DNA of 64,000 nucleotides from Dermacoccus abyssi (lineage in GTDB: Bacteria > Actinomycetota > Actinomycetes > Actinomycetales > Dermatophilaceae), in contig NZ_QWLM01000004.1 of assembly GCF_003515945.1 (NCBI RefSeq), positions 124,001 to 188,000 on the forward strand, written 5' to 3'. Shown one piece after another: positions 47,508-56,413 of the stretch. The stretch's first letter is position 1, and each line of letters begins with the position of its first letter. A program made the translations under genes and the position numbers. The notes beneath the pieces were generated by a model. That model did no database searches. It worked only from the letters and a program-made list of their open reading frames with translations, and was not told the DNA's origin.

Positions 47508-48005
47508 ATGACCGTCGACCGAGCCGTGGCGCGCGAAATCGCCACGTCGCTCGTGGGCACGTTCAAAGCGCTCAGCGCGCACAAGCGTCGCCTCCCACGC
47601 CCCCACCCCCACGCCGAACAAGGGTCGATCCCGCTGCTCTACGCCCTCGCGGCCGAGCCGCTGCGCGTCTCCGCACTCGCCGAGGTCATCCACTCGGATG
47701 TCTCGACCGTCAGCCGTCAGGTGAGCGCCCTCTCCGGAGGCGGCCTCGTGGCCAAGATCCAGGATCCCGAGGACGGGCGAGCCCAGCTCGTCAGCCTCAC
47801 CGACGAAGGCACCGCCCTCATCGAGGACATGCGAGAGCGCCGCGCCCGCTGGGTGCAGTCGCTCCTGTCCGACTGGAGCAGCGACGAAGCGCTCGAGTTC
47901 GAACGGCTCCTCACCAAGTTCTCGGACTCGCTCGACGCCTACGTGGCGCCCGCGGCCGACACCGCCTCCCCCACCACCGACTCCTCACGAAGGAACGACA
48001 CGTGA
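47508..48005 (+). CDS. MarR family transcriptional regulator
   Basis: This 165-residue winged-helix protein contains VSALAEVIHSDVSTVSRQVSALSGGGLVAK in its DNA-binding region (residues about 50-85) and the wing segment DPEDGRAQLVSLTDEG. AAGGA precedes the ATG. Its stop overlaps the start of the MFS pump (GTGA at 48002), so it most likely controls that pump and itself. Confidence 0.9.
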   Translation: MTVDRAVAREIATSLVGTFKALSAHKRRLPRPHPHAEQGSIPLLYALAAEPLRVSALAEVIHSDVSTVSRQVSALSGGGLVAKIQDPEDGRAQLVSLTDEGTALIEDMRERRARWVQSLLSDWSSDEALEFERLLTKFSDSLDAYVAPAADTASPTTDSSRRNDT

Positions 48006-49975
48006 CGTCACCCGCAGCGCCGCCGGCCCCCGCGCCCGCAGCCGGCGAATTCACCCACGCGCAGATCATGCGCATCCTCTACGGGCTGCTCATGGGCATG
48101 TTCCTCGCCGCCCTCGACCAGACCATCGTCTCCACCGCGATCCGCACCATCGGTGACGACCTGCACGGGCTGTCCGCGCAGGCGTGGGTGACGACGGCCT
48201 ACCTCATCACCTCGACGATCGCGACGCCGCTCTACGGCAAGCTGTCGGACATGTTCGGGCGTCGCCCGTTCTACCTGTTCGCCATCGTCACGTTCATCAT
48301 CGGCTCGCTCGCCTGTTCGTTCGCGGACACGATGTACCAGCTCGCCGCGTTCCGTGCGATCCAGGGCATCGGCGCCGGCGGCCTCATGTCGCTGGCTCTC
48401 GCCATCATCGGCGACATCCTGCCGCCGCGTGAGCGCGCCAAGTACCAGGGCTACTTCCTCGCCGTCTTCGGTACGACGTCGGTGCTCGGCCCGGTCATCG
48501 GCGGCTTCTTCGCCGAGCAGAGCTCCATCCTCGGCCTGACGGGCTGGCGCTGGGTCTTCCTCATCAACGTGCCGCTCGGCGTCGTCGCGTTCTTGCTCGT
48601 GGCGCGCACGCTGCACCTGCACCACGAGCGCCGCGCGGCTCGCGTCGACTACCTGGGCGCGGCTGCGCTCGTCATCGGCCTCGTGCCGCTCCTGACGGTG
48701 GCCGAGCAGGGCCGCACGTGGGGCTGGGACTCGACGAAGTCGATCGCCTGCTTCGTCATCGGCATCATCGGCATCCTGCTGTTCATCGCCGTCGAGGCGC
48801 GCATGAAAGACGACGCGCTCATCCCGCTGCGCATCTTCAAGAGCCGCGCCATCTCGGTGACGATCGTCGGTTCGATCATCATCGGCATGGCGATGTTCGG
48901 CGCCATGATGATGCTGCCGCTCTACATGCAGATCGTGCACGGCGCGTCGCCGATGAAGTCCGGCCTCATGATGCTTCCGCTCGTGCTCGGCATGATGTCG
49001 GCCTCGATCATTTCGGGTCAGATCACGGCGCGCACCGGCGTCATCCGCATCTTCCCGATCATCGGTACGGCCCTGCTGTCGATCGGCATGTTCGCGCTGT
49101 CGCACATCACCGCCGACTCCGAGCTGTGGGTCGTCATGGCGTTCATGCTCCTCGTCGGCCTCGGCCTCGGTAACTGCATGCAGGCGCTGACGCTCATCGT
49201 GCAGAACGCCGTGTCGCCGCGCGAGATCGGTATGGCCACGTCGTCCGCGACGTTCTTCCGCCAGATGGGTGGAACCATCGGTGTCGCCGTCTTCCTGTCG
49301 ATGCTGTTCTCGACGGTCGGCGACCGCATCAAGGAGAACATGACGGCGGCCGCCGCGACGCCGGAGTTCAAGCAGGCTCTGCAGACCGCGCTCGGCGACA
49401 AGACGCTCATGGCCGACAAGGAGGCCTACGGCATCGTCCAGGGTCTCGCGAACCCGAAGGGTGGTGGCGCTGCGCTCAACTCGGTGAGTGAGGACTCGTC
49501 CGTCATCTCGCGTCTGCCGAAGGCCATCGCGCACCCGTTCGAGGCGGGCTTCGCGGACGCCATGGACCACGTCTTCCTCACGGCGATGGGCATTTCCGTC
49601 CTCGGCTTCCTCGTGCTGCTGCTCCTGCCGAAGATCGAGCTGCGCACGCAGTCCGGCATGGCGGCCGCTGCTGCGGCCAAGTCGAAGGCCGAGGGCGAGG
49701 CCGCCGCTGCTGCTGCGAGCGTGGGCGGCGTCGACGATAGCGAGGCTCCCGCCACCACTCGCGCTGCCGACGGTCACGTCAGTGGCACCTCGCCGGCCGA
49801 GGAGGTCGTCGGTACGGGCTCCGCGTGGTGCGCAGCGCCGACGATGGAGGAGATCGCCGCGGACGGTCAGCCCGTCCCGGAGGCCGTCCACGACGCCGAG
49901 GTTCGTGTGGAACTTCGCGAGAAGGGCGAGGACGTCGCGCACAAGACCCCGCGTCACCGTCGATCGGACGACTGA
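48002..49975 (+). CDS. DHA2 family MFS multidrug transporter (14 helices) with long C-terminal tail
   Basis: This 657-residue drug:proton antiporter of the EmrB/QacA type has motif A as KLSDMFGRRPFYLFA, the LDQTIVSTAIRTIG start helix and the GGLMSLALAIIGDILPPRER segment. After the last helix (near residue 545) comes a tail of over 100 residues rich in Ala, Asp and Glu. Longer than the usual 500 or so residues, the tail is of unknown use. It is coupled to the upstream marR gene by a 4-base overlap. Confidence 0.93.
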   Translation: MTSPAAPPAPAPAAGEFTHAQIMRILYGLLMGMFLAALDQTIVSTAIRTIGDDLHGLSAQAWVTTAYLITSTIATPLYGKLSDMFGRRPFYLFAIVTFIIGSLACSFADTMYQLAAFRAIQGIGAGGLMSLALAIIGDILPPRERAKYQGYFLAVFGTTSVLGPVIGGFFAEQSSILGLTGWRWVFLINVPLGVVAFLLVARTLHLHHERRAARVDYLGAAALVIGLVPLLTVAEQGRTWGWDSTKSIACFVIGIIGILLFIAVEARMKDDALIPLRIFKSRAISVTIVGSIIIGMAMFGAMMMLPLYMQIVHGASPMKSGLMMLPLVLGMMSASIISGQITARTGVIRIFPIIGTALLSIGMFALSHITADSELWVVMAFMLLVGLGLGNCMQALTLIVQNAVSPREIGMATSSATFFRQMGGTIGVAVFLSMLFSTVGDRIKENMTAAAATPEFKQALQTALGDKTLMADKEAYGIVQGLANPKGGGAALNSVSEDSSVISRLPKAIAHPFEAGFADAMDHVFLTAMGISVLGFLVLLLLPKIELRTQSGMAAAAAAKSKAEGEAAAAAASVGGVDDSEAPATTRAADGHVSGTSPAEEVVGTGSAWCAAPTMEEIAADGQPVPEAVHDAEVRVELREKGEDVAHKTPRHRRSDD

Positions 49976-49987
49976 ACGACGTCACCT

Positions 49988-50024
49988 CAAATGCCCGCTT
50001 CGGCTCTGCCGGGGCGGGCATTTG
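49988..50024 (+). terminator. Terminator after the MFS gene
   Basis: CAAATGCCCGC (49988-49998) pairs perfectly with GCGGGCATTTG (50014-50024) around a 15-base loop, 12 bases after the stop. Confidence 0.75.
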
Positions 50025-50080
50025 CGTGTGATGGAATGTCGGCGCACGCCGACCACTCGTGAGCGCGATGAGGATCGAAG

Positions 50081-51031
50081 ATGGAGAACTGGGGCCTGGA
50101 CCATCCGGGCCTCGGCCGCTTCGAGGCGTACGTCGGATGGCATGACGAACTGCGCCAGATCGACCCGAGTTACCCCGAACCCGACGAGGACGATTCGCCC
50201 GAAGCGCTCGCGCAGACTGAGGCGGCGAAGAAGGCCGACGGACGGCTGGGGCGCCTTGCCGGTCGGGTGCGCCCGATGCTCGGCATGAAGGAGCAGTGGC
50301 AGCGCCAGGGGCTCGTCATCACCCGTGACGGGCGCACGATCTCGCGCCACCAGAGCATCGGTTCGCGCAAGGCACCGATGGCGCGCTCGCTGCCGGACGG
50401 CAAGTTCACCTCGAGTTCGTCCGCGACGAAGCCGTACTTCGACATCACGGCCGACCCGCTGGGGCGTCACCTCACCGACATCCACCTCAAGACCGAGGAC
50501 GAGGTCGTCGCCTTCGAGCCGCCCGAGGACTCCCCAGCTGCCCGTCGTCAGGACGCGATGGACGCGTCCCCGTGGAAGCGCGTCGTGTACCCGCTGCTCG
50601 GCGGGCTCGGCAAGAGCGGGTGGGCCATCGTGATGCTCCTGCTCGCGCCGGTCATCACGGAGATCATCGCCACCGTCATCGCGTGGATCGTCGAGTTGCT
50701 CGCGCCGCTCGTGCCCGACATCGACTGGCCCAACATCTCGCTGCCGAGCATCCCGTGGCCCGATCTGCCCAACATCAACTGGCCCGACATTCCGTGGCCG
50801 AGTCTGCCGAGCATCCCGTGGCCGGACTGGACTCCGCCCGGCTGGGTGGTGTGGCTGCTCGACCATCCGAAGGTCTGGTTCCCCATCGTCCTGGCCGTCG
50901 TCTGGGGTGTGGGGGCGCGCCGCAATGCGAAGAAGTCGCAGGCCAAGAAGGCCGAGTGGGCCAAGCGCCACGAGTACGCCCGCCTGGCCGGAGCGATGCG
51001 CGAGCTGGCCGCCCGGGAGACCGACGACTGA
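50081..51031 (+). CDS. Membrane protein with Trp-Pro repeat between two helices
   Basis: I do not recognise this 316-residue protein. Residues 1-165 are polar and probably cytoplasmic, with a beta-like part near 75-145. Helix 1 spans about 181-208 and helix 2 about 264-278. Between them, residues 213-250 form a striking repeat of I-x-W-P / L-P-S-I-P-W-P units (DIDWPNISLPSIPWPDLP is one stretch). A basic tail follows. The repeat is short, rigid and aromatic and may lie outside the membrane. A weak GAGG precedes the ATG. There is no operon partner. Confidence 0.6.
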   Translation: MENWGLDHPGLGRFEAYVGWHDELRQIDPSYPEPDEDDSPEALAQTEAAKKADGRLGRLAGRVRPMLGMKEQWQRQGLVITRDGRTISRHQSIGSRKAPMARSLPDGKFTSSSSATKPYFDITADPLGRHLTDIHLKTEDEVVAFEPPEDSPAARRQDAMDASPWKRVVYPLLGGLGKSGWAIVMLLLAPVITEIIATVIAWIVELLAPLVPDIDWPNISLPSIPWPDLPNINWPDIPWPSLPSIPWPDWTPPGWVVWLLDHPKVWFPIVLAVVWGVGARRNAKKSQAKKAEWAKRHEYARLAGAMRELAARETDD

Positions 51032-51050
51032 CGTCCGGCGCGTGGGTCGC

Positions 51051-52397
51051 TCAGCCGATGAGCGGGCGCCCCTCCGGGTAGGTGTAGCGGCGTGTGCTCT
51101 CGCGCAGCGCCAACGCAGAGACGAGGGTGATCGGCCCGAGGCGTCCCAGAAACATGAGCGCGACGAGCAGCAGCTGACCGGCATCCGGCAGCTTGGCCGT
51201 GACACCGGTCGACAACCCGACCGTCGCGAACGCTGACGTCGACTCGAACAGCAACTCGGCGAGGCGAATGTCGGATATCTGCGTGAGGATCAGGGTCGAG
51301 GCGACGACGGCCGCGATGCCGATGAGGGCGACGTTGAGCGCCTGACGCATCGTGCGATCGGCGATGCGCCGCTCGAAGATCGTCGCATGCGTCTCCCCGC
51401 GCATCTCGGCGACGATGCCGACGAACAGGAGGAAGAACGTCGTCACCTTGATGCCGCCCGCAGTACCGGCGGATCCTCCACCGATGAACATCAGGATGAT
51501 CGTCGACAAGAGGGTGCCTTCGTCGACCTGGCCGTAATCCCACGCGTTGAATCCCGCGGTGCGCGGCGAGACGCTGTGGAACGTGCCCACGAGGAGCTTC
51601 TCGCCGAGGCCCATCTGGCCGAGCGTTTTCGGGTTACTCCACTCCACTGCGGTGATCACGACGGCGCCGATGAGCAGCAACGTCGTCGACATCATGAGGG
51701 TGATCTTCGTGTGCAGGCTCCAACGGCGCCGCCTGCGGACCCGGATCACCTCCATAATGACCGGGAACCCGAGCCCACCGAGGATTATCGCGGCGCTGAT
51801 GGGCGCAATGATCCACACGTCACGCGCGTAACCCATGAGATTGTCGCTGAACAGCGCGAAACCGGCGTTGTTGAACGCCGAAACGGCGTGGAAGACACCG
51901 AGGTACGCGGCACGGCCGAACGAATGGCCGTAGCCGAGCCACCATCGCAGAGTCAGGGCTGTCGCGACGAGGATCTCGACGGCGCACGTCACGCGCACGA
52001 CGCCGAACAGCACGCTGCGGATGTCGCCCAGACCCTCGGCCTTCGTCTCGCTAGCAGCTGTGAGGCGGCTGCGCAGCCCGAGCTTCTTCGTCAGCACGAT
52101 GGCGAGCAGCGACGCGAGCGTCATGACGCCGAAGCCGCCGATCTGGATGAGGACGAGGATGACGACCTGGCCGAACGGCGTCCAGTAGTTCGGCGTGTCA
52201 ACGGTCGACAGGCCGGTGACGCATACGGCGCTCGTCGCGTGGAACACAGCGGTGACGACGGGCGCAGAGCCGGGCGCCGTGGTGGCGATCGGCAGCATGA
52301 GCAACGCCGTGCCGACCGCGACCGCTGCCGCGAATGCGGCGACAACGACCTGCCCCGCGTGCTGGAACCTCAGCCGCTTGACCCACTGATCACGCAT
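51051..52397 (-). CDS. TrkH/KtrB-type potassium uptake channel subunit
   Basis: This 448-residue protein has the four-repeat potassium channel plan with filter-like loops AVCVTGLSTVDTP, SAFNNAGFALFSDN, VSPRTAGFNAWDYG and SAFATVGLSTGVT. In a Ktr/Trk complex it moves K+ inward, gated by a cytoplasmic TrkA/KtrA ring. No such gene lies next to it. The start at 52397 (MRDQWVKRLRFQHAG) was chosen over the longer open frame because GGAGATGGG precedes it and the family begins here. Confidence 0.92.
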   Translation of the reverse strand: MRDQWVKRLRFQHAGQVVVAAFAAAVAVGTALLMLPIATTAPGSAPVVTAVFHATSAVCVTGLSTVDTPNYWTPFGQVVILVLIQIGGFGVMTLASLLAIVLTKKLGLRSRLTAASETKAEGLGDIRSVLFGVVRVTCAVEILVATALTLRWWLGYGHSFGRAAYLGVFHAVSAFNNAGFALFSDNLMGYARDVWIIAPISAAIILGGLGFPVIMEVIRVRRRRRWSLHTKITLMMSTTLLLIGAVVITAVEWSNPKTLGQMGLGEKLLVGTFHSVSPRTAGFNAWDYGQVDEGTLLSTIILMFIGGGSAGTAGGIKVTTFFLLFVGIVAEMRGETHATIFERRIADRTMRQALNVALIGIAAVVASTLILTQISDIRLAELLFESTSAFATVGLSTGVTAKLPDAGQLLLVALMFLGRLGPITLVSALALRESTRRYTYPEGRPLIG

Positions 52398-52477
52398 CGG
52401 CTTCCCATCTCCGCCCTGCGGGCCGCCTGACTGCGGCCCGCCCCGAGCGTAGTCCCCGCCCTGCCACACGGGCGGCG

Positions 52478-53959
52478 TCAGGCCCAGGCAATGCCCTTCG
52501 CGGGGTTCTCGAGGATCTGGCCGACCGTCGAGAGGAAGCGCGAGCCGACGTCGCCGTCGATGAGGCGGTGGTCGAAGCTCAGCGAGAGCTGGGCCACCTG
52601 GCGGATCGCGATGTCCTGCTCACCGGCGTCGTTCGTGACGACCCACGGCATCGGACGCACCGTGCCGATGGCCAGGATGCCGCTCTCACCGGGCTTGATG
52701 ATCGGCGTTCCGGCGTCGACTCCGAAGACGCCGATGTTGCTGATCGTGAACGTGCCGCCGTTGAGGATGGCCGGGCTCGGCTTGCCGTGACGGGCGATGT
52801 CGATGAGCTTCGCCATCTCGCGCGCCAGGTCGAGCAGCCCGAAGCGTCCGGCGCCCTTGATGTTCGGCACGAGCAGGCCACGGTCGGTGGCCGCCGCGAT
52901 GCCGAGGTTCACCTCGGAGCGCATGACGATCTCGGCGTTCGCCTCGTCCCACAGCGCGTTCATCATCGGCTCGCGCTTCATCGCAATGAGGCACGCCCTC
53001 GCGACGATGAGGTTCGGCGTCACCTTGACGTCGCGGAACTCGCGGTCGCGCTGCAACTCCTTGACGAACTCCATCGTGCGCGTCATGTCGACGGTGTAGA
53101 ACTCGCTGACGTGCGGCGCGGTGAACGCGCTGCTCACCATCGCCTGGGCCGTCACCTTGCGCACACCCTTGATCGGCAGACGCTCGTCCGTCAGGCCACC
53201 CGAAGCAGCCGGGGCCGCTGCCGGAACGACCGGACGCTCGGGGGCCGTCGAGCGAGCCGCCGCAGCGGCGTCGACCGCGCTCGGGGCAGCCGGCGCCGTA
53301 GGCGCGTCGGGACGCATGTGGCGGGGAGTCGACGCTCCTGCCGCAGCCGACACATCGTCACGGCTGACGACACCGTCGTCACGGGAGGCCTTCACCTCGT
53401 CGATGTCGACGCCCTGCGCCTTCGCGAAACCGCGCGTCGCCGGGGCGGCGAGCGCACGCTCACCTGCGTCCGGGCGGTTGCGACGGGCGCGGCGGCTCGT
53501 GCTGGACGCCGTCGGGCCGTACCCGACGAGGGTCTTCTGCTGCGGCTCCTCGTCGCCCTCGGCTGCCGTGGCCGCCGGAGCGTCGTCGGCCGGGGGCGCG
53601 ACCTCGGCGGAGGCCTGCATGTCGTCAGCCGCTTCTTCGGCCGGCGACTCGGACGTCGAGGCGTCGACCTCGGCAGCACCGTCGACGGCGGCCTCGGCTT
53701 CGGCAACGTCGACGTCGCCGCCGACCTCGATCGTCACGATCGGCGTACCGACCTCGACGGTCTCACCCTCGGGAACGAGGATCTCGACGACCTTGCCCTC
53801 CCACGGAATGGGCAGCTCGACGAGCGACTTGGCCGTCTCGATCTCGAGGACGGGCTGGTTGACCTCCACGGTGTCGCCCGCGGCGACGTGCCACGTGACG
53901 ATCTCGGCCTCGACGAGGCCCTCACCGGGATCGGGCAAGGGGAACTGCAGAACAGGCAC
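52478..53959 (-). CDS. 2-oxoacid dehydrogenase E2 (dihydrolipoamide acyltransferase)
   Basis: This 493-residue E2 has one lipoyl domain (residues 1-85, lipoyl Lys in VLEIETAKSLVELPIP). An Ala/Pro-rich linker and an E1/E3-binding domain (ATRGFAKAQGVDIDEVKAS) follow, then a catalytic core ending in LSFDHRLIDGDVGSRFLST. It forms the core of the complex with the E1 proteins encoded just upstream. The GTG at 53959 has AGGAG about 8 bases before it. No E3 gene is in the window. Branched-chain or pyruvate substrate is not resolved. Confidence 0.92.
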   Translation of the reverse strand: MPVLQFPLPDPGEGLVEAEIVTWHVAAGDTVEVNQPVLEIETAKSLVELPIPWEGKVVEILVPEGETVEVGTPIVTIEVGGDVDVAEAEAAVDGAAEVDASTSESPAEEAADDMQASAEVAPPADDAPAATAAEGDEEPQQKTLVGYGPTASSTSRRARRNRPDAGERALAAPATRGFAKAQGVDIDEVKASRDDGVVSRDDVSAAAGASTPRHMRPDAPTAPAAPSAVDAAAAARSTAPERPVVPAAAPAASGGLTDERLPIKGVRKVTAQAMVSSAFTAPHVSEFYTVDMTRTMEFVKELQRDREFRDVKVTPNLIVARACLIAMKREPMMNALWDEANAEIVMRSEVNLGIAAATDRGLLVPNIKGAGRFGLLDLAREMAKLIDIARHGKPSPAILNGGTFTISNIGVFGVDAGTPIIKPGESGILAIGTVRPMPWVVTNDAGEQDIAIRQVAQLSLSFDHRLIDGDVGSRFLSTVGQILENPAKGIAWA

Positions 53960-53970
53960 TGGCGTGTCTC

Positions 53971-54999
53971 CTAGAAGCTGAAGGCTGCGTCGACGGCATC
54001 GAGGATGCGGTCGAGGCCGGGAAGGTACTCGCGCTCGTGGCGGCTCGGCGGGTACGGGATGTCGTATCCCGTGACGCGCTGCACCGGCGCTTCGAGCGAG
54101 TAGAAGCACTTCTCCTGGATGATGGCGGCGATCTCGGCGCCCATACCGAGCGTGCGGGCGGCCTCGTGGACGACGACGGCGCGACCGGTCTTGCGAACCG
54201 ACTCGCAGATCGTCTCCTCGTCGAGCGGCGAGAGCGTGCGCAGGTCGATGGCCTCCAGGGAACGTCCCTCCTCCTCGGCGGCCTTGGCCACGTCGAGGCA
54301 GGTGCGCACCATCGGGCCGTAGGCCAGGAGCGTGAGGTCGGTGCCCTCGCGCAGAACCTCGGCCTCGTACAGGTCGCGCTGCGGGCCGGCTGCTAGATCG
54401 AGCTGGTCGGGGCTCGGCTCGTGGTAGCGACGCTTGGGCTCGTAGAACACGACCGGGTCGTCGGAGTCGATGGCCTGGCGCATCATCCAGTACGCGTCGA
54501 CGGGCCGCGAGCAGACGACGACCCGCAGGCCGGCAGTGTGCACGAAGTACGACTCGTTCGACTCGCTGTGGTGCTCGACGGCGCCGATGCCGCCACCGAA
54601 CGGGATGCGGATGACCATCGGCAGTTTCACCGCGCCACCGGTGCGGTTGTGCAGCTTGCTCACCTGACTGACGATCTGGTCGAAGGCCGGGTAGACGAAG
54701 CCGTCGAACTGGATCTCGACGATCGGGCGGTAGCCGCGCATCGCGAGACCGACGGCCGAACCGACGATGCCGGACTCGGCCAGCGGTGGGTCGATGACGC
54801 GCTCGCCGAACTCGCGCTTGAGGCCGTCTGTGAGGCGGAAGACGCCGCCGAGGTCACCGACGTCCTCACCGATGACGACGACCTTGTCGTCGGCCACCAT
54901 CGCGTCGTGCATCGCCGCGTTGAGAGCGCGGGCGAGCGAGAGCTTCGGCGGCTTCTTGGCGCGAACGGGAGCCTTCTCAGCGGTCTCCGACGTGCTCAC
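53971..54999 (-). CDS. 2-oxoacid dehydrogenase E1 beta subunit
   Basis: This 342-residue thiamine-diphosphate E1 beta has the usual transketolase-like fold: MHDAMVADDKVVVIGEDVG, DPPLAESGIVGSAVGLAMRG, and PVVFYEPKRRYHE. It pairs with E1 alpha to decarboxylate a 2-oxoacid. The start at 54999 is GTG overlapping the E1 alpha stop (GTGA), giving coupled synthesis. It is followed by E2 after 11 bases. Confidence 0.95.
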   Translation of the reverse strand: MSTSETAEKAPVRAKKPPKLSLARALNAAMHDAMVADDKVVVIGEDVGDLGGVFRLTDGLKREFGERVIDPPLAESGIVGSAVGLAMRGYRPIVEIQFDGFVYPAFDQIVSQVSKLHNRTGGAVKLPMVIRIPFGGGIGAVEHHSESNESYFVHTAGLRVVVCSRPVDAYWMMRQAIDSDDPVVFYEPKRRYHEPSPDQLDLAAGPQRDLYEAEVLREGTDLTLLAYGPMVRTCLDVAKAAEEEGRSLEAIDLRTLSPLDEETICESVRKTGRAVVVHEAARTLGMGAEIAAIIQEKCFYSLEAPVQRVTGYDIPYPPSRHEREYLPGLDRILDAVDAAFSF

Positions 55000-56198
55000 G
55001 CGCTCGCCTCCTCGAAGGACGCGAGGTACTCGGCGAACTCCTCGCGCTGCGCGCGCAGCTGCGGGTCGAGGTCGATGTAGGCGTGGTCGAACATCGCCGT
55101 CATCTCCGGGTCGGCCATCTCGACGCAGGAGCGGCGCCAACCGGCGGCCAGATCCTTCGCCTCGGCGTCGACATCGTCGAAGAACGACGCGTCGGCGTGG
55201 TTCTCACGCTCGAGCAGGGCGCGCAGACGCGCGATCGGGTCCTTGGCCTTCCACGCCTCGACGTGCGCGTCCTCGCGGTAGCGCGTCGGGTCGTCGGACG
55301 TCGTGTGGGCGCCCATGCGATAGGTGAAGGCCTCGATGAGCGTCGGGCCGAGCCCGCTGCGTGCGTTGTCGAGGCTGCGGCGCGTGACGGCCCAGGTGGC
55401 GAGCACGTCGTTGCCGTCGGTGCGCACACCGGGGAAGCCGAAGCCGTCCGCGCGCTTGTACGGCGGAATGATGAACTGACGCGTGTTGGGCTCGCTGATC
55501 GCCCAACCGTTGTTCTGGATGAAGAAGACCATCGGCGAGTGGTTGACGGCCGCGTAGACCATGGCCTCGTTGAAGTCACCCTGGCTCGTGCCACCGTCAC
55601 CCGTGAACGCGATGACGGCCGTGTCCTTCGTGTCGTCTCCGGTGCCCACGAGGCCGTCGAGGCGCACGCCCATGGCGTAGCCGGCGGCGTTGAGCATCTG
55701 GTTGCCGATGACGATGGTGAACGTGGCGAAGTTGTGGTCGGCCGGGTTCCAGCCACCGTGGCTCACACCGCGGTAGGTGGCGAAGACCTGCGCGGGCGTG
55801 ATGCCGCGGCAGAAGGCGACGCCGTGCTCGCGGTAGCCCGGGTAGGCGAAGTCCTGCTCACGCATGGCGTGGCCGGCGGCGACCTGCGCGGCCTCCTGGC
55901 CGAGGAGCTGCGGCCACAGGCCCAGCTCACCCTGGCGCTGGAGGCTGTAGCCCTCGATGTCGAACCGGCGCACGAGCACCATGTCGCGGTACATGGCGCG
56001 CACCTCTTCGGCCGTGATGGCCTTGAGCGCTTCCATGTACGGCTCGTTGACGCTCGACATCGGCGTGCGCGAACCGTCGGGTGCAATGAGCTGCACCATG
56101 TCCGGGCCGCCGTCCGTGACGTCGGGCAAACCGTCGAGCTTATGGCCTGCGACGTGCGTGACGCCGTCGATGCCTTCCGATGCTCCGGAGATCGTCAT
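54996..56198 (-). CDS. 2-oxoacid dehydrogenase E1 alpha subunit
   Basis: This 400-residue thiamine-diphosphate enzyme shows GDGGTSQGDFNEAMVYAAV (cofactor-binding GDG...N), YPGYREHGVAFCRG and FTYRMGAHTTSDDPTRYR (regulatory phosphorylation-loop region of the family). The closest known layout is the actinobacterial PdhA/BkdA group, so either pyruvate or branched-chain 2-oxoacids may be used. GAGGAGG precedes the ATG. It is the first gene of the E1alpha-E1beta-E2 operon. Confidence 0.94.
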   Translation of the reverse strand: MTISGASEGIDGVTHVAGHKLDGLPDVTDGGPDMVQLIAPDGSRTPMSSVNEPYMEALKAITAEEVRAMYRDMVLVRRFDIEGYSLQRQGELGLWPQLLGQEAAQVAAGHAMREQDFAYPGYREHGVAFCRGITPAQVFATYRGVSHGGWNPADHNFATFTIVIGNQMLNAAGYAMGVRLDGLVGTGDDTKDTAVIAFTGDGGTSQGDFNEAMVYAAVNHSPMVFFIQNNGWAISEPNTRQFIIPPYKRADGFGFPGVRTDGNDVLATWAVTRRSLDNARSGLGPTLIEAFTYRMGAHTTSDDPTRYREDAHVEAWKAKDPIARLRALLERENHADASFFDDVDAEAKDLAAGWRRSCVEMADPEMTAMFDHAYIDLDPQLRAQREEFAEYLASFEEASA

Positions 56199-56284
56199 CG
56201 TTCCTCCTCGGCGGAGGCGAACGATGCGTCACCCCCGCGTTCGGTGGTGGACGGTTGATGCGCCGTACCACCTCGTCGGGATCT

Positions 56285-56300
56285 TGTGACGCAGGTCACG
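56285..56300. promoter_or_regulatory. CRP/GlxR-like site upstream of the E1 alpha gene
   Basis: TGTGA-CGCAGG-TCACG resembles the CRP-family consensus TGTGA-N6-TCACA and lies about 90 bases before the E1 alpha start, in the 215-bp gene-free gap. A cAMP-responsive GlxR/CRP protein is a candidate regulator; no such gene is in the window. Confidence 0.4.
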
Positions 56301-56413
56301 CCACAGATGATGACGGTACCCGACGAAACGACCTGCGAAGCACTACCCGCGCGTCACTTTTTCCTTGCGCCGCCGCGGATTTCGAGGGGTGAGCGGCGAG
56401 TTTCACCATGTGG

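Noticed and set aside
51051-52469. Longer TrkH/KtrB start giving a Gly-rich N-terminus
   Set aside because: The extra 24 residues are Gly/Pro-rich without family match, while ATG 52397 has a good ribosome site.
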